From NCBI RefSeq assembly GCF_002218045.2, contig NZ_AP018686.1, forward strand, positions 434,001 to 498,000: a stretch of 64,000 nt of DNA. Reading direction: 5' to 3'. This document shows, piece by piece, positions 18,520 to 27,182 of the stretch. This stretch comes from Vibrio rumoiensis. Its GTDB lineage: Bacteria > Pseudomonadota > Gammaproteobacteria > Enterobacterales > Vibrionaceae. The position numbers and the translations under genes are program-made. Position 1 is the stretch's first letter, and each line of letters begins with the position of its first letter. Under the pieces are notes generated by a model that worked only from the letters and a program-made list of their open reading frames with translations, was not told the origin of the DNA and made no database searches.

Positions 18520-19143
18520 TTATTGAATAACTTTTGCTACATCCGCAACTAAAGTTGCCAGCTCATCCCACTCTTCATTATCAATTAAGTCGGTTGGGAT
18601 CATCCACGTACCACCGCAAGCAAATACCGCAGGAATGGCTAGGTAGTCGTTGACGTTTTTCGGGCTTACACCACCGGTTGGCATAAAGCTGACAGGATAA
18701 ACCGCGGTGAGTGCTTTTAGCATGTTAACGCCGCCAGAAGGTTCCGCTGGGAAGAATTTTAGTGTGTCTAGACCCAGCTCCATTGCTTGTTCCACTAAGC
18801 TTGGGTTGTTGACACCAGGGACAATTGGCACGCCGCGCTGCTGGCAGTATTTTACGGTTGTTGGGTTCAAGCCTGGACTCACCACAAAATCGACGCCCGC
18901 TTCAATGGATTCATCGACTTGTTTGGTAGTAAGGACAGTACCTGAACCAATCAGCATATCTGGGTAAGCTTCGCGCATGTTTTTGATTGCTTGTGCGGCA
19001 GCTGGAGTACGGAATGTCACTTCCGCGCAAGGTAAGCCGTTTTCAACGAGAACTTGTGCCAGTTTTGCCGCTTTATTAGCATCTTTGATCGCGATAACTG
19101 GTACGACTTTAATTTCACTAAGACGTTGTTTGATAGTCGTCAT
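18520..19143 (-). CDS. eda: KDPG/KHG aldolase
   Basis: Cleaves 2-keto-3-deoxy-6-phosphogluconate to pyruvate and glyceraldehyde-3-phosphate in the cytoplasm. The 207 residues form a TIM barrel with the Schiff-base Lys129 in LKFFPAE and the general base Glu41 in AEVTFRT, corresponding to K133 and E45 of E. coli Eda. GSGTVL and PTGGVS phosphate-binding loops are present. It follows kdgK by 30 bases in the same transcript, giving the last two steps of the KDG route as a unit. Confidence 0.95.
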   Translation of the reverse strand: MTTIKQRLSEIKVVPVIAIKDANKAAKLAQVLVENGLPCAEVTFRTPAAAQAIKNMREAYPDMLIGSGTVLTTKQVDESIEAGVDFVVSPGLNPTTVKYCQQRGVPIVPGVNNPSLVEQAMELGLDTLKFFPAEPSGGVNMLKALTAVYPVSFMPTGGVSPKNVNDYLAIPAVFACGGTWMIPTDLIDNEEWDELATLVADVAKVIQ

Positions 19144-19173
19144 GTTTGATCCTTGTTAGTGATTAATTTTCAA

Positions 19174-20103
19174 TTAGTTTAATGTTGGCATTTCGTTTGC
19201 TGGAATGATTGCTCCGCGGAAGCAAATCACTGTACCAGCAAGTTTATGACCCATTTTTGCCGATTCTTCTGTTGAACCACCAGTTAGACGCTTAGCTAGA
19301 TAACCTGCACTAAACGAGTCGCCTGCAGCGGTAGTATCCACAATGTTCTCAACTTTTTGTGCAGCGACTTCAATGGTGCCTTGTGGCGTAATGACCATGC
19401 ATGGCTCGGCACCGCGCTTAATAATGATTTCATTCACCCCAAAACTTTGAGTTCGGGCAATCGCTTGAGTTTCACTAGTATCACCATAGAGCATTTCCTC
19501 GTCATCGTAAGTTAAAAATGCAATATCGGTCAGTTTTAAAATGGCTTGGTAGGCTTGCTGGGCTTGTTGTGGATTTTCCCATAGAGCAGGGCGATAGTTA
19601 TTATCAAAAGCAATTTTACAACCTTGTGCTTTGCAGGTTGTTAGAACCGTGACCAGTTTCTCTAGTGCTTCTGCTGGCAAAATTGCCAGGCTTACGCCAC
19701 TTAAATAAATAAGGTCATATTCGCTGAGCGTGTCGATAACTGCTGCTTCTGATTGTTCTAATAACCAATAACGAGCAGCAGCATCATTACGCCAATATTG
19801 AAAGCTACGTTCGCCATCTTCCGTTGTAGAAATGGAGTATAGGCCTGGTAGTTTTTTCTCTGAAATATGTACATGAGAAGTATCGATGGCTTCTTTATTC
19901 CATGCCTCTAACATAGCTTGGCTAAAAGGGTCTTTGCCTAAACCGGTAACATAAGACGTCGTAATCACTTGGTTGGTTAAGCGAGAAAGGTATAATGCGG
20001 TATTTAAAGTATCACCGCCAAAACTTTGCTTATAAAGCTCATCTCCAGCTTTTTGTAATTCCACCATGCACTCGCCAATAACGGCAACACGATTGACCTG
20101 CAT
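19174..20103 (-). CDS. kdgK: 2-keto-3-deoxygluconate kinase (PfkB family)
   Basis: Phosphorylates KDG to KDPG with ATP. The 309 residues begin with the sugar-binding GECMVEL and GGDTLNTA motifs and carry the PfkB signature DTTAAGDSFSAGY near residue 256, with Asp262 as catalytic base. The length matches KdgK. It is separated from the upstream isomerase gene by a terminator and has its own promoter region with a KdgR-like box; eda follows closely. Confidence 0.93.
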   Translation of the reverse strand: MQVNRVAVIGECMVELQKAGDELYKQSFGGDTLNTALYLSRLTNQVITTSYVTGLGKDPFSQAMLEAWNKEAIDTSHVHISEKKLPGLYSISTTEDGERSFQYWRNDAAARYWLLEQSEAAVIDTLSEYDLIYLSGVSLAILPAEALEKLVTVLTTCKAQGCKIAFDNNYRPALWENPQQAQQAYQAILKLTDIAFLTYDDEEMLYGDTSETQAIARTQSFGVNEIIIKRGAEPCMVITPQGTIEVAAQKVENIVDTTAAGDSFSAGYLAKRLTGGSTEESAKMGHKLAGTVICFRGAIIPANEMPTLN

Positions 20104-20165
20104 AACTTATCTCCTATAAAAATCTTGCCTCTATTATTGATAATTGGCTTATGCTGGTCAATTAA

Positions 20166-20183
20166 AATGGAACGTTGTTTTGG
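20166..20183. promoter_or_regulatory. KdgR-like operator upstream of kdgK
   Basis: AATGGAACGTTGTTTTGG, about 65 bases before the kdgK start, shares the AACGTTGTT core with the boxes before kdgM and the symporter. Confidence 0.6.
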
Positions 20184-20221
20184 TTTTTGTGATTTGTGTG
20201 TGTTTTTAGCGAAAAATAGAC

Positions 20222-20254
20222 AAAAAAAAGCCGATCGGGGGATCGGCAAAAAGT
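20222..20254 (-). terminator. Terminator after the RpiB-like isomerase gene
   Basis: GCCGATC and GATCGGC pair around a C-rich loop, followed on the minus strand by eight T. It separates the kduD operon from kdgK-eda. Confidence 0.85.
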
Positions 20255-20294
20255 AGGTACATCATATGAAGTGTTACAGTTAGGTTTTTAGCAA

Positions 20295-20933
20295 TTAAGC
20301 TAAAATTTCTTTTACAAACGCTTTGATTTCATCATCTTGGCAGTTGTCAAAGAAACATTGTTGAAAACGCTCGCCAGTTACAGCGGTTTTCACTAATTCT
20401 GAGTCAATAGCACGTAGTGTATCTAGGTAGTTTTCTTTGTTTACTGCTGCTTTAACTTCACCTAGGATGCCAGCGTTACGAACTTGAGGTTCTTTACGCT
20501 CAACTGGGTAACCTTCACCACGAGGGCCAGTGAATGCTTTTTCGAAAATGTAGCGAGCGTTTAGCTCAGCAGCCCAACCAAAACCTTTCGCAAATGCTAG
20601 AGCCAGTGCGTTACCGTTGTTGATTTGGTTGAATAGGAATGCATCGGATGGATCTAGGCAGTAACCACAAGCTACACCTGGGTGTAGGTTTAGTGACATC
20701 ATCGCACCTTGGCCTGTACCACAACCGGCAATCACGAAATCAACGGCTTTTGAGTTAAGTAAGATACTTGCTTGGATACCAAGGTGAATATACGTTAGGT
20801 GATGATCGTTTTCATCGCTCATGCCTACGTTAGCAACAGTGTGACCGAGTGGCTCAACAACGCTGGTTAGTTCGTTAAGAATCGTTGCGTTTTTGCCTGC
20901 TTGGCTGTTTTCCATCATTAGTGCGATTTTCAT
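20295..20933 (-). CDS. RpiB/LacA/LacB-family isomerase, candidate 4-deoxy-uronate isomerase (DhuI-like)
   Basis: A 212-residue RpiB/LacAB-fold protein with the family's active-site loop GCGTGQGAMM around residue 70 and FNQINNGNALALA after it. Ordinary RpiB proteins are about 150 residues; the C-terminal extension here (about 145-212) is unusual. Streptococcal DhuI, an RpiB relative, converts the linear unsaturated uronate product to the diketo compound that KduD/DhuD reduces. The position in the kduD-kdgF operon makes that role likely here. Against it, a canonical KduI is encoded at 26196-27035, so the two would be redundant or differ in substrate. Alternative: a pentose- or hexose-phosphate isomerase. 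Confidence 0.75.
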   Translation of the reverse strand: MKIALMMENSQAGKNATILNELTSVVEPLGHTVANVGMSDENDHHLTYIHLGIQASILLNSKAVDFVIAGCGTGQGAMMSLNLHPGVACGYCLDPSDAFLFNQINNGNALALAFAKGFGWAAELNARYIFEKAFTGPRGEGYPVERKEPQVRNAGILGEVKAAVNKENYLDTLRAIDSELVKTAVTGERFQQCFFDNCQDDEIKAFVKEILA

Positions 20934-21013
20934 TGATATTCTCCAATAGGAAACTAATAAATTGATAGATTAGCGACCCAACGAAATAGGGGAGTTGGGG
21001 CGCTAATAGATTA

Positions 21014-21337
21014 TTATTCGATGAAGTCTTTACGCATAGGGGTAAAGTTATCCAGCAATACGCCCGCTTTTAAACATTTACAACCATGCATAATGTTAGG
21101 CTCTTTATATAGCGCGTCACCGGCCTTAACAATTTTGGTTTCATCACCGATAGTAAATTCAAATTCACCTGATAACACATAGGTTAATTGTTCATGTGGA
21201 TGATTATGAAGGTAACCAATCGCATTATCTTCAAAATGTACTTCCACCGTCATAATGTTATCGCTGTAAGCTAAAATCTTACGTTTAACACCATCACCGA
21301 GATCTTCAAGTTCAACGTCTTTACCGTGTACAAACAT
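21014..21337 (-). CDS. kdgF: KdgF, cupin catalysing linearisation of unsaturated uronates
   Basis: A 107-residue single-domain cupin. Metal-site residues are visible as HNHPHEQ (two His and Gln/Glu region, about 45-51) and a late His in IMHGCKC. KdgF opens 4,5-unsaturated monouronates to the linear ketonised form used by KduI/DhuI. The length and the LEDLGDGVKRKILAY start match known KdgF. It lies 16 bases after kduD, in the same transcript. Confidence 0.9.
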   Translation of the reverse strand: MFVHGKDVELEDLGDGVKRKILAYSDNIMTVEVHFEDNAIGYLHNHPHEQLTYVLSGEFEFTIGDETKIVKAGDALYKEPNIMHGCKCLKAGVLLDNFTPMRKDFIE

Positions 21338-21353
21338 AGCAATTATCTCTCTA

Positions 21354-22115
21354 TTAACGTGCTAACCAACCGCCATCGACAGCAACAGTGTAGCCATTAA
21401 TGTAGCTTGCTGCGTCAGAAGCTAAGAATACACAAGGGCCAGCTACATCTTCTGGTTTGCCCCAGCGGTCAGCAGGAATACGCTCAAGAATAGCTGAGTT
21501 ACGATCTTCATCTGCGCGTAGTGCCGCGGTGTTGTTGGTTGCCATGTAACCTGGGGCAATCGCATTCACATTGATGTTGTGTTTTGCCCACTCATTGGCC
21601 ATGGCGCGAGTAATACCCATAACCGCACTCTTAGAAGCTGTGTAAGAAGGAACACGAATACCGCCTTGGAAAGAAAGCATAGAAGCGATGTTGATGATCT
21701 TGCCGCCATTGCCTTGAGCGATGAATTGTTTTGCAACGGCTTGAGACATAAAGAAAACGGTTTTAGAGTTGATGTTCATAACATCATCCCAGTTCTGCTC
21801 TGAGAACTCGATAGCATCTTCACGGCGAATAATCCCTGCGTTGTTTACCAAGATGTCAATCTGACCGAACTCAGCAAGTGCTTTTTCAATAATCGTTGGA
21901 ATATCTTCTTGCTTAAGAAGGTTAGCGCGAACATCAAGGAAGGTGTGGCCACCTGCTTTCATTAACTCGATGGTTTCTTCTGGTGCTGTGTAGTTTACGC
22001 CAACGACTTTACAGCCCGCTTGTGCTAGCCCTAGAGCCATGCCTTGACCAAGACCAGTATCACAACCAGTAACAATTGCTACTTTACCTTCTAGATTGAA
22101 TGCATTAAGAATCAT
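21354..22115 (-). CDS. kduD: 2-keto-3-deoxy-gluconate (diketo-uronate) dehydrogenase KduD
   Basis: A short-chain dehydrogenase that reduces 2,5-diketo-3-deoxygluconate to KDG with NADH. I start it at MILNAFNLEG, preceded by AAGGAAGG, giving 253 residues, the same as E. coli KduD; the frame to 22208 is a non-coding extension. The Rossmann motif TGCDTGLGQG is near residue 16, NNAG near 90, and the catalytic Ser-Tyr-Lys lies around SMLSFQG and YTASKSAV. It is the first gene of the kduD-kdgF-isomerase transcript, with a KdgR-like box upstream. Confidence 0.95.
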   Translation of the reverse strand: MILNAFNLEGKVAIVTGCDTGLGQGMALGLAQAGCKVVGVNYTAPEETIELMKAGGHTFLDVRANLLKQEDIPTIIEKALAEFGQIDILVNNAGIIRREDAIEFSEQNWDDVMNINSKTVFFMSQAVAKQFIAQGNGGKIINIASMLSFQGGIRVPSYTASKSAVMGITRAMANEWAKHNINVNAIAPGYMATNNTAALRADEDRNSAILERIPADRWGKPEDVAGPCVFLASDAASYINGYTVAVDGGWLAR

Positions 22116-22190
22116 AATTCCTTCCTTTTCTCGCCAACTTGGCAATGAATAAATAGAGTGTTTTTGTTTATGTGCAATCACAGTAGCAAT

Positions 22191-22208
22191 AGTGAAACAT
22201 GTTTTCAA
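22191..22208. promoter_or_regulatory. KdgR-like operator between kduD and kdgR
   Basis: AGTGAAACATGTTTTCAA is a near-palindrome of the TGAAAC-N-GTTTCA type. A second half-site-like motif (GGTGTTTCATT) follows at about 22223, so the divergent region may hold two sites and give KdgR autoregulation. Confidence 0.65.
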
Positions 22209-22373
22209 TAATTTTCAAAAAGGTGTTTCATTAAAAGTGATGTATATCTAGTTTATTAAATTTACGTGCGCTTTGTTTCATTTTTTTGAAGTGTGTGTTT
22301 TAAAAAAAATGACATACCTATAATATAGAGAAGTGTTGTGATAATTGATGACGAATTTAAAGGTATAATTTCT

Positions 22374-23168
22374 ATGGAAAAAGCAAAGCAACCGGATGCA
22401 GTATCATCGGTACTGAAAGTATTTGGGATATTGCAAGCTCTAGGTGAGCAGAAGAACATTGGCATCACTGAGCTATCCCAGCGTTTAATGATGTCAAAAA
22501 GCACGACATACCGTTTTTTACAAACCATGAAAATGTTGGGTTTTGTGGATCAAGAAGGTGAGGCAGATAAATACTCACTGACTTTAAAACTGTTTGAGGT
22601 TGGTGCTAAATCTTTGGAATACGTTGATATTATTGATTTAGCAGACAAAGAGATGCGCTTAATTTCTCAAAAAACCAATGAGGCGCTTCACTTAGGCGCG
22701 TTGGATGTGGACCATATTATCTATACCCATAAAATTGACTCAGGCTATAACTTGCGTATGCAATCGCGTATTGGTCGACGTAACCCGTTATACAGTACGG
22801 CAATCGGTAAAGTATTGTTGGCACAGCGTGATGAAGCATTTACTCGTGAAGCATTAAAAGACGTGGAGTTTATTAAGCATACCGATAAGACTCACGAGAA
22901 TGTGGATCAGTTACTTGAAGAACTTAAATTGGTTCGCGAGCAAGGTTATGCAGAAGATAACGAAGAGCAAGAGCCGGGCTTACGCTGTATTGGTGCGCCA
23001 GTTTATGATCGCTTTGGTCAAGTTATTGCGGGATTATCCATTTCTTTCCCAACCATTCGTTTTGATGAAAATCGCCTGGTGGAATATGTGGATATGCTAC
23101 AAAATGCTTGTCGTAATATCTCCGAGCAATTGGGCTATCACGAATACCCAATGTCCAAAGCGTCTTAA
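22374..23168 (+). CDS. kdgR: IclR-family regulator, KdgR
   Basis: A 264-residue regulator started at MEKAKQPDAV, with AAAGG about 10 bases upstream; the longer frame from 22338 is less likely. The N-terminal winged helix spans residues 12-75 (ITELSQRLMMSKSTTYRFLQTM is the recognition region). The C-terminal effector domain covers 90-255, with SRIGRRNPLYSTAIGKVLLA and CIGAPVYDRFG typical of KdgR. In enterobacteria KdgR represses pectin genes and is released by KDG. It is divergent from kduD, and the KdgR-like boxes in this window mark its likely targets. Confidence 0.9.
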   Translation: MEKAKQPDAVSSVLKVFGILQALGEQKNIGITELSQRLMMSKSTTYRFLQTMKMLGFVDQEGEADKYSLTLKLFEVGAKSLEYVDIIDLADKEMRLISQKTNEALHLGALDVDHIIYTHKIDSGYNLRMQSRIGRRNPLYSTAIGKVLLAQRDEAFTREALKDVEFIKHTDKTHENVDQLLEELKLVREQGYAEDNEEQEPGLRCIGAPVYDRFGQVIAGLSISFPTIRFDENRLVEYVDMLQNACRNISEQLGYHEYPMSKAS

Positions 23169-23190
23169 CGCATTTATTAGACTGATAAAT

Positions 23191-23217
23191 AAAGCAGCAT
23201 TACGCTGCTTTTTTTGT
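23191..23217 (+). terminator. Terminator after kdgR
   Basis: AAGCAGC and GCTGCTT pair around a five-base loop, followed by seven T. Confidence 0.85.
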
Positions 23218-23305
23218 GCACGAAAGCATAGTTTGCATATTTTTTATTATATTTGAAATCATGTTTTGATATTGTGTTGGCAATCTTTTTTAGAGGCGAG
23301 TGTCC

Positions 23306-25168
23306 ATGAGTAACGCGTTGTTGCCAAATATCTATGATTTTGTGGTTCGGATTGATCCTTTCGATAAGTTACCAAAAGAGGTGGTTAAAACGGTCGTAAG
23401 TAAAGTGAAAATCATTTACTTATCGAAAGGAGAGGAAATTCACTTTAGCTCAGACTGCGAAGAACGATTTTTGTATGTTATTCGTACTGGGGCCATTGAG
23501 CAAAGAATGAAAGATGGCTCTTTGCGTGCTCGACTGGGTGAAGAAGATCAATTTGGTTTTACTTTTTTAGCGCCTCTAGCAGATAGTGAAAATGGTTATA
23601 CTGCCACCGCATTAACCGATAGTTTACTTTATTTAATTCCGCATTCGACATTACAAAACTTGTTGAATGATAATCCGCAGTTTTCTGAGTATTTTGATAC
23701 TCGTGCTCGTGCTCGATTAAATTCTGCGCTTTATCACGTTACTCCGGATAATAAAGGACCTTATTATCGAAAGGTGTCGGAAATTGCCAGTGAAGACATC
23801 GCGATTGTTGATAAAGATACCAGCATTAAACAAGTTGCCGCTTATATGTGCGGTGAAATGCGTTCGTCGTGTGCGGTTGTTAAAGATGGCGACGATATTG
23901 TTGGCGTGATCACTGATCGGGATATGACCACACGCGTCGTCTCGAAAGGGATAGATATTGATGAACCTATTTCCATAGTGATGACAAAAAATCCGCAGCT
24001 TATTCAGTCGGATGCCACGATTATCGAAGCCATTTCAGTGATGATGCAATTCAATATTCGCTGTTTACCAGTGGTGCAAGGGCAGAAAGTGACCGGTCTC
24101 ATCACGACCACACACTTAGTACACAATCATCGAACCCAAGCGTTGTTTTTGGTTGAGAAAATTAAATATTCGAACTCTATTGAAGCGCTAAAAATGCTTA
24201 AAGAAGAGCGGGAAACGATTTTTTCAGCCTTAGTGGAAAGTCAGGTGGCTTCTAATATTGTCGCCTCCGTTATGTCGATGATCATGGATGCCTTTAACCG
24301 CCGTATTATTCAATTAGCCGAAGAAAAGTTAGGCCCTGCACCGTGTGACTATTCATGGATAGTGGCAGGCTCACACGCGCGTAATGAAGTGCATTTGCTT
24401 TCCGACCAAGATAGCGCATTGATCATCGATGACTCTGCCACTTCCGCCGATATGACTTATTTTACTCATTTAGCGATGATCGTTTGTAACGGCCTAGATA
24501 CCTGTGGCTACCCTTTATGTGATGGTAAGTACATGGCAGCCACTCCGAAATGGTGCCAACCACTTTCTCGTTGGAAAGAATATTACCGCAAGTGGGTGAG
24601 CGCGCCAGAATATAATAAGTTGCTCAATATCAGTGTATTTCTGGAAGTGCGATCTATATATGGCAATGCAGAATTAGCCACTGAATTACAGCAACATTTG
24701 CATCATTGCATTGAAAAAAGCCACCGTTTTATTCCTTCATTAGTTCGAGACTCTGTTGAGACTCAACCGCCGTTGGGGATCTTTAATAATTTGGTTTTGG
24801 AAAAAAGTGGTGATAACAGCCGTACGCTAAATATTAAGAAATATGCGCTTAACTTAATTATCGATTTAGCACGTATTTATAGCCTTTCAGCCAAAGGGAC
24901 TCTCACCGGAACAGAGGAGCGTTTTGAATGGGCATATCAACAAGGTGTGATGTTAGAGCCGAGCTATAAAAATATTATTGGCGCATACCGTTTTATTACT
25001 CAAGTGCGTTTTACCCACCAAAATGAAGCGCTCAAGTTGGGTAAAAAACCAGACAACCATATTGATCCAGAAACATTCAGTAGCTTTGAACGAAAACATT
25101 TAAAAGATGCGTTTAAGATTATCAATGAATTGCAAGATGGGGCGAAATTACGCTTTACCAAAGGATAG
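23306..25168 (+). CDS. cNMP-binding-like/CBS-pair/DUF294 nucleotidyltransferase-like protein
   Basis: A 620-residue cytoplasmic signalling protein started at MSNALLPN; AGAGG lies 9 bases upstream. Regions in order: cyclic-nucleotide-binding-like beta roll (about 15-135), tandem CBS domains (about 150-270; VGVITDRDMTTRV and VTGLITTTHLV), then a putative nucleotidyltransferase of the GlnD-like DUF294 type (about 330-470; GSHARNEVHLLSDQDSALI with the G-S and D-x-D metal motif) and the substrate-binding C-terminal domain. Its partner exonuclease gene starts 3 bases after the stop, a pairing known in vibrios and relatives. It does not obviously belong to the pectin pathway; the ligand and target are unknown. 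Confidence 0.88.
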   Translation: MSNALLPNIYDFVVRIDPFDKLPKEVVKTVVSKVKIIYLSKGEEIHFSSDCEERFLYVIRTGAIEQRMKDGSLRARLGEEDQFGFTFLAPLADSENGYTATALTDSLLYLIPHSTLQNLLNDNPQFSEYFDTRARARLNSALYHVTPDNKGPYYRKVSEIASEDIAIVDKDTSIKQVAAYMCGEMRSSCAVVKDGDDIVGVITDRDMTTRVVSKGIDIDEPISIVMTKNPQLIQSDATIIEAISVMMQFNIRCLPVVQGQKVTGLITTTHLVHNHRTQALFLVEKIKYSNSIEALKMLKEERETIFSALVESQVASNIVASVMSMIMDAFNRRIIQLAEEKLGPAPCDYSWIVAGSHARNEVHLLSDQDSALIIDDSATSADMTYFTHLAMIVCNGLDTCGYPLCDGKYMAATPKWCQPLSRWKEYYRKWVSAPEYNKLLNISVFLEVRSIYGNAELATELQQHLHHCIEKSHRFIPSLVRDSVETQPPLGIFNNLVLEKSGDNSRTLNIKKYALNLIIDLARIYSLSAKGTLTGTEERFEWAYQQGVMLEPSYKNIIGAYRFITQVRFTHQNEALKLGKKPDNHIDPETFSSFERKHLKDAFKIINELQDGAKLRFTKG

Positions 25169-25171
25169 GTT

Positions 25172-25903
25172 ATGTTAAAAGCAATCAAAACGCATTTTCA
25201 CCCTCTTACTAAGTTAGAAAAGCAAAGGCAAGCGATGACTATTCCTGAGTCGGCATCGCCTGAATTAAAGCAATTATTAGCAACGCCATTGCTACCGGTT
25301 GATACTCTTTTAAAAGACATCGAGTTCTTAGTATTGGATTTTGAAACCACGGGGCTTAACTTCGAAAAAGATAGTTTGTTAAGCATCGGCAACATTCAAA
25401 TGAAGCAAAACCAAATTGATATGGATACCGCAGCACATTGCTATGTCGATGATAACCAATCGATTAAAGCAGAAAGTGCCATTATTAATCACATCACACC
25501 ACAAATGTTGATTGAAGGTGACAGGCTAGATGAAGCGATGAACCGACTCTTTACTAAAATGGTCGGTAAAGTCGTGATGGCACATGGTGCGGTGATAGAA
25601 CGAGGATTTATTCAACATTATTTATTGCAAAAATATGGCTTAGAGAGCTTCCCGATTATTTGGCTCGATACACTAAAAGTTGAAAAGCACTTAACTTTTC
25701 ACCAAAACTCCACGGCATTAGAGCTACAACTTAATGATGTTCGTAAACGTTATGGGTTACCTGAATATAGTGCCCATAATGCCTTGATCGACGCCATTTC
25801 TACCGCAGAATTATATTTAGCACAAAAGAGTAAAATCTTTGGTCAGAATGCGAAAACCACCACTTTAGGTGAAATATGTAACGGTGCCACTTGTACTGGT
25901 TAA
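25172..25903 (+). CDS. DnaQ-like 3'-5' exonuclease
   Basis: A 243-residue DEDD-type exonuclease. Motif I is LDFETTGL near residue 55, motif II lies around VMAHGAVIERGFI (about 140), and motif III is SAHNALIDA with the His-x4-Asp arrangement of DEDDh enzymes (about 205). It resembles the DNA polymerase III epsilon subunit but lacks its usual surroundings. It is translationally linked to the CBS/DUF294 gene upstream, suggesting a shared but uncharacterised nucleic-acid or nucleotide function. Confidence 0.88.
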   Translation: MLKAIKTHFHPLTKLEKQRQAMTIPESASPELKQLLATPLLPVDTLLKDIEFLVLDFETTGLNFEKDSLLSIGNIQMKQNQIDMDTAAHCYVDDNQSIKAESAIINHITPQMLIEGDRLDEAMNRLFTKMVGKVVMAHGAVIERGFIQHYLLQKYGLESFPIIWLDTLKVEKHLTFHQNSTALELQLNDVRKRYGLPEYSAHNALIDAISTAELYLAQKSKIFGQNAKTTTLGEICNGATCTG

Positions 25904-26074
25904 CGTTATTATTTTATCCCTAGTACCCACTTTAAATCTCAATATCCCAAAAACCTTAATGTGCAAACCGTTTCTGTTAAACGTGGTTTGCATAGTCTTT
26001 ATATCCTGCCGACTTTAAACGTGATCTCGTGTTTAAGGGCTTTCCTGAAAATTCCGAATATGATCTACTTAAGT

Positions 26075-26094
26075 GATGAGAACGGTGTTTCAAT
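26075..26094. promoter_or_regulatory. KdgR-like operator upstream of kduI
   Basis: GATGAGAACGGTGTTTCAAT; on the opposite strand it reads TTGAAACACCGTTCTCA, matching TGAAACnnnGTT. It lies about 100 bases before the kduI start, in an otherwise gene-free stretch (25904-26195) that also holds an inverted repeat GCAAACC/GGTTTGC around 25962-25990. Confidence 0.55.
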
Positions 26095-26195
26095 AAATTC
26101 ATTACTTGAGTTCACAATTGTTGTTTATCATATATGAATGCAATTGATCATATATAAATAGTTGTTAGTCTTTAACCATCATTAAGGAGATATCG

Positions 26196-27035
26196 ATGTT
26201 TATTAATTACAACAGTAACCCAACGGATGCCAAAAGTTATGACACCTCTCGACTAAGAGAAGAGTTTCTGACGGAAGATTTATTTCAAGATAACCAAGTT
26301 AAGGTTGTGTATAGCCACATTGATCGAATCGTTGCGATGGGGGTCTGTCCAACTGACCAAGTGTTAAAGCTTGACGATGTAATGGATAAGAAAGCTTTCG
26401 GTACGGATTTCTTTTTAGAGCGCCGTGAGTTAGGGATTTTGAACTTGGGCCCAAAAGGCGAAGTTCGTTGTAAAGGCGAAACTTACACATTGGAGTATCT
26501 CGACGTTTTATATCTTGGTAAAGGCGAAGAAAACATTGAATTTAAATCATGTGATTCATCTGAACCTACGTCATTCTATTGCCTAAGTGCACCTGCGCAT
26601 CATACTTATCCATCTCGTATTATTCGTCGGGAAGATGCCAAGAGAGTTGAACTTGGTTCACAAGAAAATGCCAATGACCGCATTATCACTCAATACTTAC
26701 ATCCAGACGTTCTACCTACCTGCCAATTGTGTATGGGGGTGACTCACCTTAAACCTGGAAGCGTTTGGAATACCATGCCAGCACACACTCATGAGCGCCG
26801 AATGGAAGCTTACCTTTACTTCAATGTTAAGCCTTCACAAGTGGTCTTCCACTTCATGGGAGAACCGCAAGAAACTCGCCACATTATTGTTCGTGATAAG
26901 CAGTTAGTGCTGTCACCAAGCTGGTCGATTCATTCAGGTTGTGGAACACAAAATTACAGTTTTGTCTGGGGAATGGTTGGAGAAAACCAAACCTTTGATG
27001 ATATGGATTTTGTCGATATGAATTCAATTAAATAA
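26196..27035 (+). CDS. kduI: 5-keto-4-deoxyuronate isomerase KduI
   Basis: Isomerises 5-keto-4-deoxyuronate to the 2,5-diketo form used by KduD. The 279-residue cupin-fold enzyme keeps the zinc ligands of E. coli KduI one position later: H197, H199 and E204 in HTHERRME, and H246 in WSIHSGCG. The start has a strong AAGGAG. It is a single-gene unit between a KdgR-like box and a terminator, away from the kduD operon. It coexists with the RpiB-type candidate isomerase at 20295-20933. Confidence 0.95.
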   Translation: MFINYNSNPTDAKSYDTSRLREEFLTEDLFQDNQVKVVYSHIDRIVAMGVCPTDQVLKLDDVMDKKAFGTDFFLERRELGILNLGPKGEVRCKGETYTLEYLDVLYLGKGEENIEFKSCDSSEPTSFYCLSAPAHHTYPSRIIRREDAKRVELGSQENANDRIITQYLHPDVLPTCQLCMGVTHLKPGSVWNTMPAHTHERRMEAYLYFNVKPSQVVFHFMGEPQETRHIIVRDKQLVLSPSWSIHSGCGTQNYSFVWGMVGENQTFDDMDFVDMNSIK

Positions 27036-27123
27036 TAAGAATTTATGCGGAGATAATGAGATGTTTACTTGTACTACAAGGTGTGGGTGAACATATAGAT
27101 CATATATGTGGATGCAGACAAGT

Positions 27124-27151
27124 AAAAAGGAGCCAATAGGCTCCTTTTTGA
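27124..27151. terminator. Bidirectional terminator after kduI
   Basis: AAAAAGGAGCC and GGCTCCTTTTT pair around a four-base loop between the convergent kduI and the small membrane-protein gene. Confidence 0.9.
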
Positions 27152-27182
27152 ATTTTTAACGACTCGGCAATAAGCTTTTAAA

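Noticed and set aside
22141..22195. CRP site in the kduD promoter (TGTGCAATCACA)
   Set aside because: The half-sites are only two to three bases apart instead of six, so the spacing does not fit CRP.
23306..25903. CBS/DUF294 and exonuclease genes as part of the pectin pathway
   Set aside because: The pair is known in vibrios in other surroundings and has no domain linked to uronate metabolism; proximity alone is not evidence.
25962..25990. Rho-independent terminator after the exonuclease gene (GCAAACC/GGTTTGC hairpin)
   Set aside because: The stem is imperfect and no T-run follows, so termination is not supported; noted only as an inverted repeat.
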